DNA from: Sepiola atlantica
Lineage: Eukaryota; Mollusca; Cephalopoda; Sepiida; Sepiolidae
Assembly: GCA_963556195.1 (NCBI GenBank)
Contig: OY744525.1
Coordinates: 44,830,648 to 44,894,647 of the forward strand
Reading direction: 5' to 3'
Length of the DNA: 64,000 bases
Positions within the stretch are counted from its first letter, which is position 1; every line of letters begins with the position of its first letter. The notes under the pieces are model-generated. The model was given only the letters and a program-made list of their open reading frames with translations, was not told the DNA's origin and did no database searches. Below are positions 1-10,916 of this stretch, piece by piece. The position numbers were made by a program, and so were the translations under genes.

Positions 1-59
<59 letters not shown>

Positions 60-102
60 GCATATATATATATATATGTATATATATATACACACACACA
101 CC
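1..102. repeat. (TA)n microsatellite ending in (CA)n
   Basis: Almost pure TA dinucleotides with a few TG interruptions, then a short CA run. Reading frames here encode only Tyr-Ile repeats and are not genes. Confidence 0.97.
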
Positions 103-724
103 AGAACATCTCAAGACTCTCAAAGCTTTAAACCACCAAAGAGTGACTGCATGAAAATAGAAGATACAACTATACCGTTTGTAATTATTCCTATTTTTTT
201 AAAATCAATATCCAACTACGTTCACTTGTAAGTCTTAGACAGAATTAGATTGATAGTATTTGAAAATTGCAAAAATATCGAAATTTATTGATTTTCAAAG
301 CTCGCAAACCAATATGAGTTAACAGGAGTTGCATTTATGTAAGCCACGCAAAGTGAGGTTGATTAAAGATGGTTTTTGTTTTTGTGTGCAGGTTATTGTC
401 ATTGTGTCTCTTGCCACTGGATTACTCGTCCTTGGATCTTGGATCTATAATCGTTATATCTTAATAGGAATTTTTACCCTGCAATATTTTTATAGCCTAT
501 GAAAATTCTTACTTTGAAAATGTACAACGTTTACTCTTTTAAAATAGGATTTTATCATTATTTGTTAAACTATTTTCATTAACAGATAACTTCTATAGTT
601 ATTCTTCTAACGTGCAAACTATTAAAAATACAATTTGATATGCAGTTTTGTTTGCATTATATTTGATGATACGCCTAAATTTTTTAAATGTCTAAACAAA
701 TATAATTTTTTTATTGGTGATTAT
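103..724. other. AT-rich interval, nothing recognised
   Basis: No open frame of useful length, no RNA gene and no repeat that I can match elsewhere in the window. Confidence 0.6.
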
Positions 725-840
725 TCAGATTAGGACCCGAGCTAACTTTGACCCCGTCGTTAGGGTTAGTGTTAGAGTTAGGGTCAGGGTTAGGGTTGGG
801 GTCAGGGTTGGGTTCAAAGTTATCTCGGGTCCTTATCTGA
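725..840. repeat. Small fold-back repeat with telomere-like core
   Basis: The left arm (725-755, beginning TCAGATTAGGACCCGAG) is the reverse complement of the right arm (809-840, ending CTCGGGTCCTTATCTGA) with few mismatches. The core between them is an imperfect TTAGGG-like array (GTTAGGGTTAG, GGTCAGGGTTAGGG). This looks like a short MITE-like fold-back element. The reading frame across it (Val-Arg repeats) is not a gene. Confidence 0.75.
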
Positions 841-856
841 TAAAGTACCCTTTTAT

Positions 857-858
<2 letters not shown>

Positions 859-946
<88 letters not shown>
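859..946. repeat. (CT)n followed directly by (TA)n
   Basis: About 40 bases of CT dinucleotides switch abruptly to about 45 bases of TA. It follows the fold-back repeat at 725-840 closely. Confidence 0.95.
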
Positions 947-948
<2 letters not shown>

Positions 949-1300
949 TGTAGTTTAAAGAAGCTTTTAGTCATTTATAAATGACAAAATGCAGTTTAAA
1001 TTCCTAGGGATAATAACTAAATCCACATATTGCAGACTTAGCATTTGTATAAGATGACAAAAATTCACAAATACAGAAAGGGACACAACTATATAACAGT
1101 GAAACATAAACAGGGGACCTTACTCTAAATCGTGAAATATAAAAATTGGATCATCAGCTGTTTACCATGTAACTGTTTTGGATATTTAAAAACAGAACAG
1201 CTATTAAATCCATGCCTCTTCAGCAGTACTGATCAAAATACCACCTTCCCCATTACCAAATGTAGACGCAATGCAGTTATTACTTCACGAAAATAAAAAA

Positions 1301-1304
<4 letters not shown>

Positions 1305-1366
<62 letters not shown>
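1305..1366. repeat. (TA)n microsatellite
   Basis: Uninterrupted TA dinucleotides, followed by an A/T-rich stretch of AAT and AAAT units. Confidence 0.95.
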
Positions 1367-1374
<8 letters not shown>

Positions 1375-1472
1375 GAATAATAATAAAATAAAAATAATAA
1401 TAAAAAACACTACCGTTAAGAACTATCTTTTGATATGGTAGTTGGCATATCAAATTATATTGGAATAAAGAA

Positions 1473-1474
<2 letters not shown>

Positions 1475-1516
<42 letters not shown>
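1475..1516. repeat. (TA)n microsatellite
   Basis: TA run next to the first copy of the direct repeat described at 1518-1978. Confidence 0.95.
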
Positions 1517-1517
<1 letters not shown>

Positions 1518-1978
1518 GTACAGGATAATCTCCTAAACTAATGAACAGATCATCATGAATTTTGGAATATATATATTCTAGGCAACACGATGAGTAATAT
1601 GAGCAGATTATTTTTGTTGTAAATTTTAATATTTAGGAGGTGCATATATATTAGAAAAATATGAAGGCAGAAGAAAATAGAAATGAAAGAAATGTTTAAA
1701 AAACAAGTAATGTTTAAAAAACAAACTTTTATATACATGCAAAAGAAAGAATATACATGCATAAAAATTGTAAGGACTACAAAGAAAGTTTGTTTATTAT
1801 TTATCTGGGGTTTGTCTGTTTGGGTAGAGTTAGGTAATATAATTCGTTGCATAGGATAAAACCCTAAACTAATGAACCGATCATTATGAATTTATATAGT
1901 CTAGGCAACACGGTGAGTAACATGGGTACATTTTTATTTTGGTAAACTTTACCATTTAGGAGATGCGTCCACCATATC
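1518..1978 (+). repeat. Two diverged direct copies of a ~120-bp dispersed repeat
   Basis: 1518-1650 and 1850-1978 share ACTAATGAAC.GATCAT.ATGAATTT, then CTAGGCAACACG.TGAGTAA, then a TTTAGGAG(A/G)TGC end. A third, weaker copy lies at 55526-55610, just upstream of a Penelope-like fragment, so this may be an untranslated part of that element family (inference). No protein is recognised in the frame at 1553-1852. Confidence 0.6.
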
Positions 1979-2149
1979 TCGCACCCTCCACCAAAAAGTG
2001 CTGAACATCCCATATTAGATATGGAGAAGAAACTTGGAAATCATACTCTAACAATCGACTAATGAAGGAGACATTTGACGGAGATAGACATAAGTATTCA
2101 CTTAAGCCCTGTATGACGGATAGATAGTTGATTGATTGGTTAGTTTGAT

Positions 2150-3398
2150 TATGTGATTTGGGAAAGATTTGAAATTGGATTTCATTTGAACCAAAAATTT
2201 TAATGCAATCTTCTGAGAGATAGTGATGCTTAGACCTTACCTTCCCCACCTAAACCTGCGATGGTCCAGCTAGAAATTGGATTTCATTTGCGACAAAAAT
2301 TTTAACCCAATCTTTTGAGAGATAGTGATGCTTAGACCTTTCCTTCCCCACCTAAAATTGCGATGGTCCACCTAGAAATTGGATTTCATTTGCGATAAAA
2401 ATTTTAACGCAATCTTCTGAGAGATAGTAATGCTTAGACCTTTCCTTCCCTACCAAAAATGGGATGGTCCAGCTAGAAATTGGATTTCATTTGCGACAAA
2501 AATTTTAGCCCAATCTTTTGAGAGATAGTGATGCTTAGACCTTTCCTTCCCCACCTAAAATTGCGATGGTCCAGCTAGAAATTGGATTTCATTTGCGACA
2601 AAAATTTTTAGCGCAATCTTCTGAGAGATAGTAATGCTTAGACCTTTCCTTCCCCATCTAAAATTGCGATGGTCCAGCTAGAAATTGGATTTCATTTGCG
2701 ATAAAAATTTTAACGCAATCTTCTGAGAGATAGTAATGCTTAGACCTTTCCTTCCCTACCAAAAATAGGATGGTCCAGCTAGAAATTGGATTTCATTTGC
2801 GACAAAAATTTTAGCCCAATCTTTTGAGAGATAGTGATGCTTAGACCTTTCCTTCTCCACCTAAAATTGCGATGGTCCAGCTAGAAATTGGATTTCATTT
2901 GCGATAAAAATTTTAGCCCAATCTTTTGAGAGATAGTAATGCTTAGACCTTTCCTTCTCCATCTAAAATTGCGATGGTCCAGCTAGAAATTGGATTTCAT
3001 TTGTGACAAAAATTTTAGCCCAATCTTTTGAGAGATAGTGATGCTTAGACCTTTCCTTCTCCATCTAAAATTGCGATGGTCCAGCTAGAAATTGGATTTC
3101 ATTTGCGATAAAAATTTTAGCCCAATCTTTTGAGAGATAGTAATGCTTAGACCTTTCCTTCTCCATCTAAAATTGCGATGGTCCAGCTAGAAATTGGATT
3201 TCATTTGTGACAAAAATTTTAGCCCAATCTTTTGAGAGATAGTGATGCTTAGACCTTTCCTTCTCCATCTAAAATTGCGATGGTCCAGCTAGAAATTGGA
3301 TTTCATTTGCGATAAAAATTTTAGCCCAATCTTCTGAGAGATAGTAATGCTTAGACCTTTCCTTCCCCACCGAAAGCTGGGATGGTCCAGCTACAAAC
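2150..3398 (+). repeat. Satellite array, ~102-bp unit, about 12 copies
   Basis: Each unit contains GATGGTCCAGCTAGAAATTG, ATTTCATTTGCGA, AATCTT(C/T)TGAGAGATAGT and GCTTAGACCTTTCCTTC. Starts are spaced 101-103 bases apart. Variants such as GCGACA/GCGATA, CTTCTGAG/CTTTTGAG and CCCCACC/CTCCATC alternate between neighbouring units, which suggests a two-unit higher-order pattern in the second half. The minus-strand frame at 1956-2249 covers the edge of this array and is not a gene. Confidence 0.93.
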
Positions 3399-3819
3399 AA
3401 TTTTTGGTTAAGATTAACATAGTATAGTTATAAAGTTAAAATCATCATCTACTTTTATATGAAGACACCAGTTCCCTGAGAAAAGAATCCGAAGAACATC
3501 TTTACGCATTGCCCCTGGGTAGTGGACAACAACGTAGCTCTCAGTACGGATATGCAACATAATAAGATGGGGAAGCCAGCAGGATAAGATATTCGACAAT
3601 GTATGGATTTTTGTTCATTGTTGCTGATAAACCTGGGGAAGATTTATATACTTAGAAAAAGGCTTGTATAAATAGCAAAAGGCTTATGCAGCTGAAAAAT
3701 TCTAGAATAGTTTTGCCAAGCTAACATAAGACCTTTTATTGCATTCAAATAAGACACACACCGAGAAAAGATTTATCCAACAAAATAGCTTTTATATCGA
3801 GATATATAGATCCAAATAA
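3399..3819. other. AT-rich interval, nothing recognised
   Basis: A 61-codon minus-strand frame (3414-3599) has no recognisable domain. I see no RNA or repeat signature. Confidence 0.55.
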
Positions 3820-4362
3820 TCTATATTAATAAAGGGTATTTGTTGGCATGTATGTAGGTGTGTTTGGCTAAAATCCCAAAACATGACTATTGATTCAGCA
3901 TCTTCATACAAAAGAATTATATGTGTAATGTAAATCCTTGCAAATTAAAAAAAATGTCTTATAATATTGGAAATAAAGAAAATAATATGCGTATTTGTCT
4001 GTATTTTGAGGATGAGGAATTCTCATAACTATTTACCATTTTCATACTGGTTTCCTCATCTTAGTTTTTGCTATTACAACGTTTCGGCCATTTTGTCCTC
4101 CAGCCATCCCAGAAAGACATAGTTGAGACGTTTAAGTATGCTGGTAATCTTGGGCTTCTTAGTTCAATCCTGAGCAAAGGCAGTGAGACGATTTAATAAA
4201 TTAATGGAAAGAATGTCACAAAGTCTGAAAAATGGAATGTGTGCAATGTACCGCAGGAATCGAACAAAGGTTGTGTTAAACATTCCATGACGTTTCCTGA
4301 GTTCAAGACAAGGCACCTAAAGAAAGTCAGAGGGAAGAAACCAATCTGAAAATGATAGATAA
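3820..4362 (+). mobile_element. Helitron-like 5' end (TCTATATTAATAAAG), partial
   Basis: The start TCTATATTAATAAAGGG sits after an A, as expected for a Helitron 5' end inserted between A and T. The same TCTATA(T)AATAAAG start occurs at 10628, 28602 and 46684. No plus-strand CTAG end with hairpin is found before the opposite-strand element that begins at 4363, so this copy is probably truncated. No coding content is visible. Confidence 0.4.
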
Positions 4363-5555
4363 CTAGAATAATACCCGTCCCAAGACAGGAAAAATTAATT
4401 CCCTACGCAGAACAGTTCTGCACCACTTTGATGCCCCTTAGGAAGATGAAAATCAAGATATAATTATGCTAAAACTTATAAAAATGTATAAGATGTATTT
4501 ATTAATGGATGTCTAATACCTATGGATAAAATTTTACAAAAATTGGAGCTATTTGAATTTTTATGAAGGACTTACACTCCATTTTTATCCCCTTTAAATA
4601 CAACTAAATAAAACTAAATATAGTCCAGATTAGGACACTACGTCAAGCAGTTGTGTTTCAAAAATACATAATGATCGGTTAATTCGTTTTATGGAGGTCT
4701 TCCAACCTTTTTTACCCCCTTTACATAAAACTAAATTAAACTAAATATAGCCTATATTTGGAATCCTTACACCGAGCAGCTGTGTTTCAAAAATTCATAA
4801 TGATCAATTAATTCGTTTAAGAATGAATTCTGTACATACAAATATATAAACATATAAAAATACCCAACTTCATATTTTTACTTTTTAAGAACACAGACTA
4901 ATATTTGATGTAGCCTTCTAATGTTTAAAAGTTCGATATTTCTTTTTATTTGTCAGGTATTTTTTTTTTACTTTTTAAGAACACAGACTAATATTTGATG
5001 TAGCCTTCTAATGTTTAAAAGTTCGATATTTCTTTTTATTTGTCAGGTATTTTTTTTTTACTCTTTAAGAACACAGACTAATATTTGATGTAGCCTTCTA
5101 ATGTTTAAAAGTTCGATATTTCTTTTTATTTGTCAGGTATTTTTTTTTTACTCTTTAAGAACACAGACTAATATTTGATGTAGCCTTCTAATGTTTAAAA
5201 GTTCGATATTTCTTTTTATTTGTCAGGTATTTTTTTTTTACTTTTTAAGAACACAGACTAATATTTGATGTAGCCTTCTAATGTTTAAAAGTTCGATATT
5301 TCTTTTTATTTGTCAGGTATTTTTTTTTACTTTTTAAGAACACAGACTAATATTTGATGTAGCCTTCTAATGTTTAAAAGTTCGATATTTCTTTTTATTT
5401 GTCAGGTATTTTTTTTATATAGCCTACATTTGAAATCCTTACGCCTAGCAGCGATTTTCCAAAATTCATAATGATCAGTTAATTAGTTTAGGAATGAATC
5501 ATGTACATACAAATATATAAACATATACACATACCTAACTTTATATAGATAGAGA
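4363..5555 (-). mobile_element. Helitron-like non-autonomous element, minus strand
   Basis: On the minus strand the element begins TCTCTATCTATATAAAG (plus 5555 downward) and ends in a small hairpin, CTTGGGACGGGTATTATTCTAG split as arms around the CCC..GGG pair, with CTAG at plus 4363-4366 followed by T. Inside are a 90-bp tandem array (4881-5417) and three diverged copies of a segment containing TTCATAATGATC.(A/G)TTAATT (about 4620-4700, 4745-4850, 5418-5530). There is no Rep/helicase frame, so it would be non-autonomous. The call rests on terminal structure only. Confidence 0.5.
4871..5417 (+). repeat. 90-bp tandem repeat, 6 copies
   Basis: Units begin CTTTTTAAGAACACAGACTA at 4881, 4971, 5061 (CTCTTTAAGA variant), 5151, 5241 and about 5330. 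They contain TTTGATGTAGCCTTCTAATG and TTTTTATTTGTCAGGTA. Copies are nearly identical, so the array is young. Single decayed relics of the same unit lie at about 6066-6110 and 6388-6445. Confidence 0.95.
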
Positions 5556-6246
5556 CTAGCAAGGATAACTGGCGTCACCTGGGGTTCTAATTTCCAGAAA
5601 AAATAATAAAAATAAAAGTAAACACTCTCCTTAATAGTATAATTTGAAATGTCTAAGCTCATTTTAGGACGAAATCAGAGTAAGAATAATTATAATTCCC
5701 GAGTGGAGTTCGAAATCACAAACACTGTCTCTAAGTGTAGCGCACTAATCGAATGGCAAGTAAGAAATCTTCACATTATTAAATGCATAAACAACACTTG
5801 TTGCTTTTTTTCTTTCTTTCTCGCCCTTATAGTGTCGAATGTAGGTCACAGAAAAGAGACACTAATAACCAATGAAACGGTGTATCTGGAAAAAAAATAT
5901 TTTGTTAAATTTCTTCCCAGTGTTATGAGTGGCAGACATAGTAGATGTGACTGTGAGTGTAAATACTTCTCTTCCTTCTTCTTTTCATGACTAATAAAAA
6001 ATAAAACATCGATCAGGATTAAATATTAAAATTGATGAAATCGATTGTAAATAATTGAAAAAAATTTTTTAATAACACAGACCAATATTTGGTGCATAAG
6101 TCTGATGAAACAGATTGTTTTATCTACTTTTTGTTAAGAAAGCTATTCCGGTCAATAAAATGAAAAAAACTTCCTTTATTTTATATAAAAGTTATGATAG
6201 ACAAACAAATATTTGTGGAATTTGTATATTACTGATGCTATTTTTC

Positions 6247-6287
6247 ATGTAATATATTTTAAGTGATATACTTAAAATATATTACAT
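6247..6287. repeat. Perfect 18-bp palindrome with 5-base loop
   Basis: ATGTAATATATTTTAAGT at 6247-6264 is exactly complementary to 6270-6287, with loop GATAT. This is a strong cruciform or hairpin. Its role is unknown. Confidence 0.9.
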
Positions 6288-6336
6288 AATAAAAATTACA
6301 TTGCAAGGATTCATCCGGAATTAACCCATTACTGAA

Positions 6337-6362
6337 GGAGGAGGAGGAGGAGGAGGAGGAAT
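6337..6362. repeat. (GGA)n microsatellite
   Basis: Eight GGA/GAG triplets, followed by T-rich sequence and then a relic of the 90-bp unit. Confidence 0.9.
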
Positions 6363-6480
6363 TGTTTTTTTTGTTGTTTTTTTTCAACTTAGCCTTTTAC
6401 TGTTTAAAAGTTCGACATTTCTTTTTATTCATCAGGTATTTTTTTTATATATATAGGGATGAATAGGGAATGTGGAGTGA

Positions 6481-7080
6481 GTCTGCTAGTATTCTATAAA
6501 AGGGCAGGTTTATTTTATGAGATTTCATATTATCTGGACCAATCTATTTGACAGCAATTTTCGGGTTCATAAGCATTTTCCAGTTGTATAAGCCTTTCGC
6601 AAATGTTTCATTCTTCTCCGACTGTGTGTCTTGCATAAACACTGAGAGTTTATCTCGGCCAATTTATTCAAAGGTTGAAACGAATCGAAAATGAAGGACT
6701 GTTTGTGCACACCGATTCCTGTGATGGAAGAGGAAAAGGGGGAAAGCAAAGCAATCATAAGGACATTTTCATCGTTTTTTTTTAAAAACAATTCTCCCTC
6801 TCACTATCTCAGCTTCTTTTTCAAGTTCTTCACTCTTTCTTTCCTTGCTTTTTTATCTATCCACCTTTCTTTCTAATTCTCCTTCTCTTCTTTCTGTCTC
6901 CTTCTTTCCGTGCTTTAATTCTTCTATTCACAAAGGTCTGTGTACTGTAAACACTGACAAAAAACAAACAAGTAAAGCATGAGTTATCTCCCCCTGCGAT
7001 CACTACTACTTGGATAATCTAAACAAAGATCACCAAACGTTGTTCGACTTTGAGCAAAGAAACTAATGAATGTAATATTT
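6481..7080. other. CT-rich/AT-rich interval, nothing recognised
   Basis: Short frames on both strands at 6567-6876 overlap each other in antisense and show no domain. Pyrimidine-rich stretches lie at 6785-6910. Confidence 0.55.
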
Positions 7081-8840
7081 GATTTGTCAAAATTTGCAAT
7101 TTTTGTTGAAGCTCCTTAAGGGCCAAATCATAGTTTTCTTGAGGTCAAAAGTAATTGAATCAGTTAAACAACTATTGATCACACATTTTGGTCGATTTTG
7201 TGAACAATCAAGGGAATTTCATATAATTGCAAAGAGTTGCAAATTTTGACAATTGGGGGAAGGGAATTTTCAGTACTCTGTAGGCAAAACAGATTGTCCT
7301 GTGATCACCATTTTTTCTCCGCATGTAAACAACCATTAATCATATTTTTTTTTTGGTGGGGGGAGAGAATTTTGTTGAAAACCTAATGCGTGTGCTTTTA
7401 GATATTTGTGAAAAAGTGCAATTTTTTCCCAATTTGAGCAGCATTTATCAGTCCCCATGCTGAGGGGCAAACTATAGTTTTTTGGGGGGACACCGGTACT
7501 CGTTTCATGCAAATAACCATTAATCTCAAACTGAAATAATAATAATAACTAATGGAACCTCGTGGAAATTCCTTGGTGCTTTATACATCAATCTAATTTA
7601 CTGTTAATAATATTCTTTTTAATGTCTGTCAAGGTCAATACTATTTAGAAAAAAATGCCTCTTTTTTTTTCTTTCGTGGAAATAATTGTCATTGATTGTC
7701 AGTTAAATATTCTTTAAATAAAACAAATGTGTCTCTTATTTATTTATTTATTTATTTAAAATTGTAACAATTTAATTCTTTTTAAAACAATAAATATTCT
7801 CCATCTTCTTACCATAAAAATAATCGGCAGCTAAATATTCTTCAAATCAATAAAAACAAATGCATTCATTTAAAATTGTAATATTTTTGTCGACGGGACG
7901 ATAATTTGATTTTGGAACAATTCATTTTAAAATGGATAAAATCAGAATTGTTTACCTTAGCAACATCAATTAATCTCCAATCACCATCTTTGCTGTTTGG
8001 ATGATCTTATTTTTTTAGGTGATACCACATATATGAACATCAAATGCCTTAGCATATTATTATAGAGATTTTTATCAATTCTCACAGAAATCTTTTTAGG
8101 TCATGTATCAATTGATGTTGAAACAGGCACTGTGTTATTTCTCAAGGTTTATTAAATATGCGGCACCCCAATCCTGCACATCGTCCATGATACTCCACTA
8201 ACTGGAGAGGTTATGTCTCACCATTGTTAAATATATATGATCATCTGCGAAGCCATGCTGTTCTCAGAACCAGATCATCAGTTTGTCGATGAGTGCAACT
8301 GGAACTACTGCTACTCGTGGAATAGCAGGATTTATCGTCTAGGTTTACTCCTCTAGATCCGCCGTGTTCTCTCTATGCCCATGCATATTAACAGGATAAC
8401 CTTAAGAAGAATGTGGCTAATCACCACACACGGACAGTGATTCACAATGGAGAGGCTATATTTTGCACATCACATAGTGCTAGGATGCATGGAGACCAGT
8501 TGAGGACACTCTGGAGGCCAACTCGGAAAGGTACTACTCCCTTTAAAGCCCTTTATTACAAAAAAATCTAATGTAGGAAAATTTAGATATTTGCCAAAAA
8601 TACCATTTTGTAGAATTTTAACATCCTCGTGGGCAATGCAGAGTTTTCCTGAAAAGTCTGGCTCACTCAGTTTTCATCATTCATGGTCATATAACTTTTA
8701 CAAAAATTTCTGAAAATCTGAAATGTTGTATGTTTGCAAAAATGGCCATTTCCGGATATGTTAGCCTCCTGAGGGACAAACTACAGTTTTCTTAAAAAAT
8801 CAGACTTAGTCAGTTTTCTGTGGGTTACGCATTGAGCTTG
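7081..8840. repeat. Diffuse, highly diverged repeats; no gene
   Basis: Segments of the form 'gcaatttttt ... aggggcaaactatagttttctt' recur at about 7085-7140, 7405-7490 and 8570-8830 (for example AGGGCCAAATCATAGTTTTC, AGGGGCAAACTATAGTTTTT, AGGGACAAACTACAGTTTTC). A short TTTA array lies at 7735-7760. This is an old interspersed or loosely tandem family. Nothing is recognised in 7520-8560. Confidence 0.5.
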
Positions 8841-8869
8841 GGTTACATTATTTGAATTGGTAATAAGTT

Positions 8870-9129
8870 AGTTTGTAAAGCCAGTCAAATATAAAAAATA
8901 AAAGTACAAAGTCCAAAATGAGTTCATTTTTGCCTATAAGATATCCCCCCATCTCTCTCCAGATATGGGTTAAATAGTATTACTTATTGTGGTGTTATTC
9001 CATTTTTGTTTATAATGGACTATTCCAATCTTTTTATTCTTTATTTTCTTTATTATCTTCGATTGTTAATAAACAAAGAGTGACCGTAGATAGATATAGT
9101 ACAAAATAAAAGCAGTAGAACGTGCGCAG

Positions 9130-9179
<50 letters not shown>

Positions 9180-9345
9180 AACTTAGTAAGAAATTGGTCA
9201 ATTGGTGAGTTAATTGCAAATTGCAGCTAATTAGAACAATTAAAATGGAAGATTTTTTCAAACATAACTGAATCCCAAAACTGAGGAATATTTTAACATG
9301 TATTTTGTGTGATTAAAATATATAGAAAAAGCCTTAGGGTACCAC
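8870..9345 (+). repeat. Interspersed repeat family A with internal (GA)n
   Basis: The segment includes GGACTATTCCAATCTTTTTA, a (GA)n block at 9136-9176, then TTAATTGCAAATTGC.GCTAATTAG and TTTTAACATGTATTTTGTGT. Related copies lie at 17030-17215, 33995-34800 (split by a 5S-derived insert) and, reversed, 60340-60560. The microsatellite sits at the same place in the full copies, so it is part of the element. No protein is visible. Confidence 0.75.
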
Positions 9346-10010
9346 GTGTTTAATAACTAAACTTGAGTAAAATAAGATATTATTTCATGACAAATTCTCT
9401 GAAATTCTTGCGAAAATCAGAAGACTACCAGACAATGGCGGTAACAAATAATTTCTGATTAAAATTATGGACCAAACAACTCTGTACTGAATTCTATAGT
9501 AATTTTTATATGTACAATTCTGTGTTCATCTATTTGTCCATGCATATCTCTGTCTTCATCCATTCCGTTTTCTTATGGTAAATGGTATCCTTATATTGAT
9601 TCATTTAATTCTAGATCTTTACGAAGCAGAAGGAGCTCCTTTGTTCGTGAGCCATGCAGCAGTAGGCTGTTTTTTTTCTATCCAGATGGAACGAGTTATC
9701 AGCTCCATTTTTGACTAAATTAGTGGCAAAACGCTTTTTTTACCACTAGTTTTGTATCCCCACAGCTTACAATTATATAAGAGAGTAGGGAGAGAAAAGT
9801 GGGATGACTTACTGACAGTTTTTTATTCTATAACTGTGGTAATTTTTCAGTTCAGATCTGCGACTTCTTATTTTGTATGGATCAGCATGTCATTTTTTTT
9901 TACTTGCGTGATGTTGTTGACATTGGTTTCCCTGATTCTTTTTCAGAATCAGGTACTCACAGGAGGTATCACATGAAGGTTGGCAATATGCATAGTGAAA
10001 GTAAAGTACT
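9346..10010. other. AT-rich interval, nothing recognised
   Basis: A 74-codon frame at 9752-9976 encodes a hydrophobic peptide with no recognised domain. I do not support it as a gene. Confidence 0.5.
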
Positions 10011-10225
10011 ATGGATCTGAAAGTCTGTCTGTGCTGATATCCAGTCCATCACCACCACCACTTCCCAATTTGTGACTAGTAATAATTTTGAAACTATGAA
10101 GTTGTTCTATGGATCTGAAAGGATTTGAATGTGGCATGTTGACTCGTCAGTCTGTGCTGATATCCAGTCCACCACCACCACTTCTCAATCTGTGACTGAT
10201 GATAATTTTAAAACTATTAAGGGTA
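10011..10225 (+). repeat. Two tandem copies of a ~120-bp unit
   Basis: Copies at 10011-10110 and 10112-10225 share CTATGGATCTGAAAG, GTCTGTGCTGATATCCAGTC, a CACCACCAC run and AATTTGTGACT. The match is direct and well conserved. Confidence 0.85.
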
Positions 10226-10627
10226 TGATCTATTTGAAAATACTGCTAGGGACGTGTTGAATTTTAAAACAGTTTATTGAAGATAAAGATGGAGGAAAGG
10301 AGCAACTGTTTTTACGAAAAGGTGCAGTTGTTGCTCTTGATTTAAGAGCTGGAATGTCTATTTTTTAAATAATTGTAGAGTAAGCAACTTTAATTTGGGG
10401 AGCAAGAGTGAGTAAAGCCCTATTCAAATCACATATTCAACAACATTTTTTCTAGGAGTATAAATCTATCTATTTAGCGTTTTCAAGATGTATAACATTT
10501 TCTTTTATTTGGTATATAAGCCAGTAACTTTTTTTTATGTTCAATCGAAATTCAATAACAAGATTCCTATTGTCTTTTAGAATTAAGAGATCATGCATTG
10601 TTTTTTTCTCTAAAGAAATTAAGCAAA
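10226..10627. other. AT-rich interval, nothing recognised
   Basis: I see no gene, RNA or repeat that can be matched within the window. Confidence 0.5.
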
Positions 10628-10916
10628 TCTATATAATAAAGTAAACTCAGTCTGTTTCTCGAGTTTTGTCATAGATGGCGTTCTGTCTTACAAAATCAAT
10701 ATTCCATTCTGAATAGTAATTTTTTCTTGAAATTTGCGGCACCATGTTCTTCAGAACAATAACATGCAATTCAAGTTATTTCCTTTCAGAATTTTTTTTT
10801 ATCCTGCTCGAAATACTTTTCAGACACAAGCCATTTTTGTTTTTAGCAGCAAATGTAAATTAAAATAAAAGCCACTTTTGTTATCAGCCCTGGACAACGG
10901 CGGGTACTCCTGCTAG
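10628..10916 (+). mobile_element. Helitron-like short element (289 bp), both ends visible
   Basis: It starts TCTATATAATAAAGTAAACT after an A and ends with the motif GGACAACGGCGGGTACTCC then TGCTAG, followed by T. This gives the Helitron pattern A|TC...hairpin...CTAG|T. The interior matches the element at 38478-39012 (shared TTACAAAATCAATATTCCATT-like segment and CATTCTGAATAG). It is non-autonomous, with no coding sequence. Confidence 0.65.

Larger units (their letters stand above)
5556..6480 (-). mobile_element. Second Helitron-like element, minus strand, abutting the first
   Basis: A minus-strand end with CCAGGTGACGCCAG then TTATCCTTGCTAG reaches CTAG at plus 5556-5559. The next base starts the neighbouring element, so two elements abut head to tail. 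The body contains relics of the 90-bp unit. Its far end is not certain. A 113-codon plus-strand frame (5649-5990) lies inside. I recognise no domain in it and do not call it a gene. Confidence 0.4.

Noticed and set aside
714..947. 77-codon frame with Val-Arg, Ser-Leu and Tyr-Ile runs
   Set aside because: It is only the translation of a telomere-like core, (CT)n and (TA)n.
4110..4215. tRNA-like segment (TTAGTTCAATCCTGAGC)
   Set aside because: No A box at a sensible distance and no other copy in the window.
5649..5990. 113-codon frame as a small gene
   Set aside because: It lies inside Helitron-like DNA, is rich in Phe/Ser runs at the end, and shows no domain or conserved copy.
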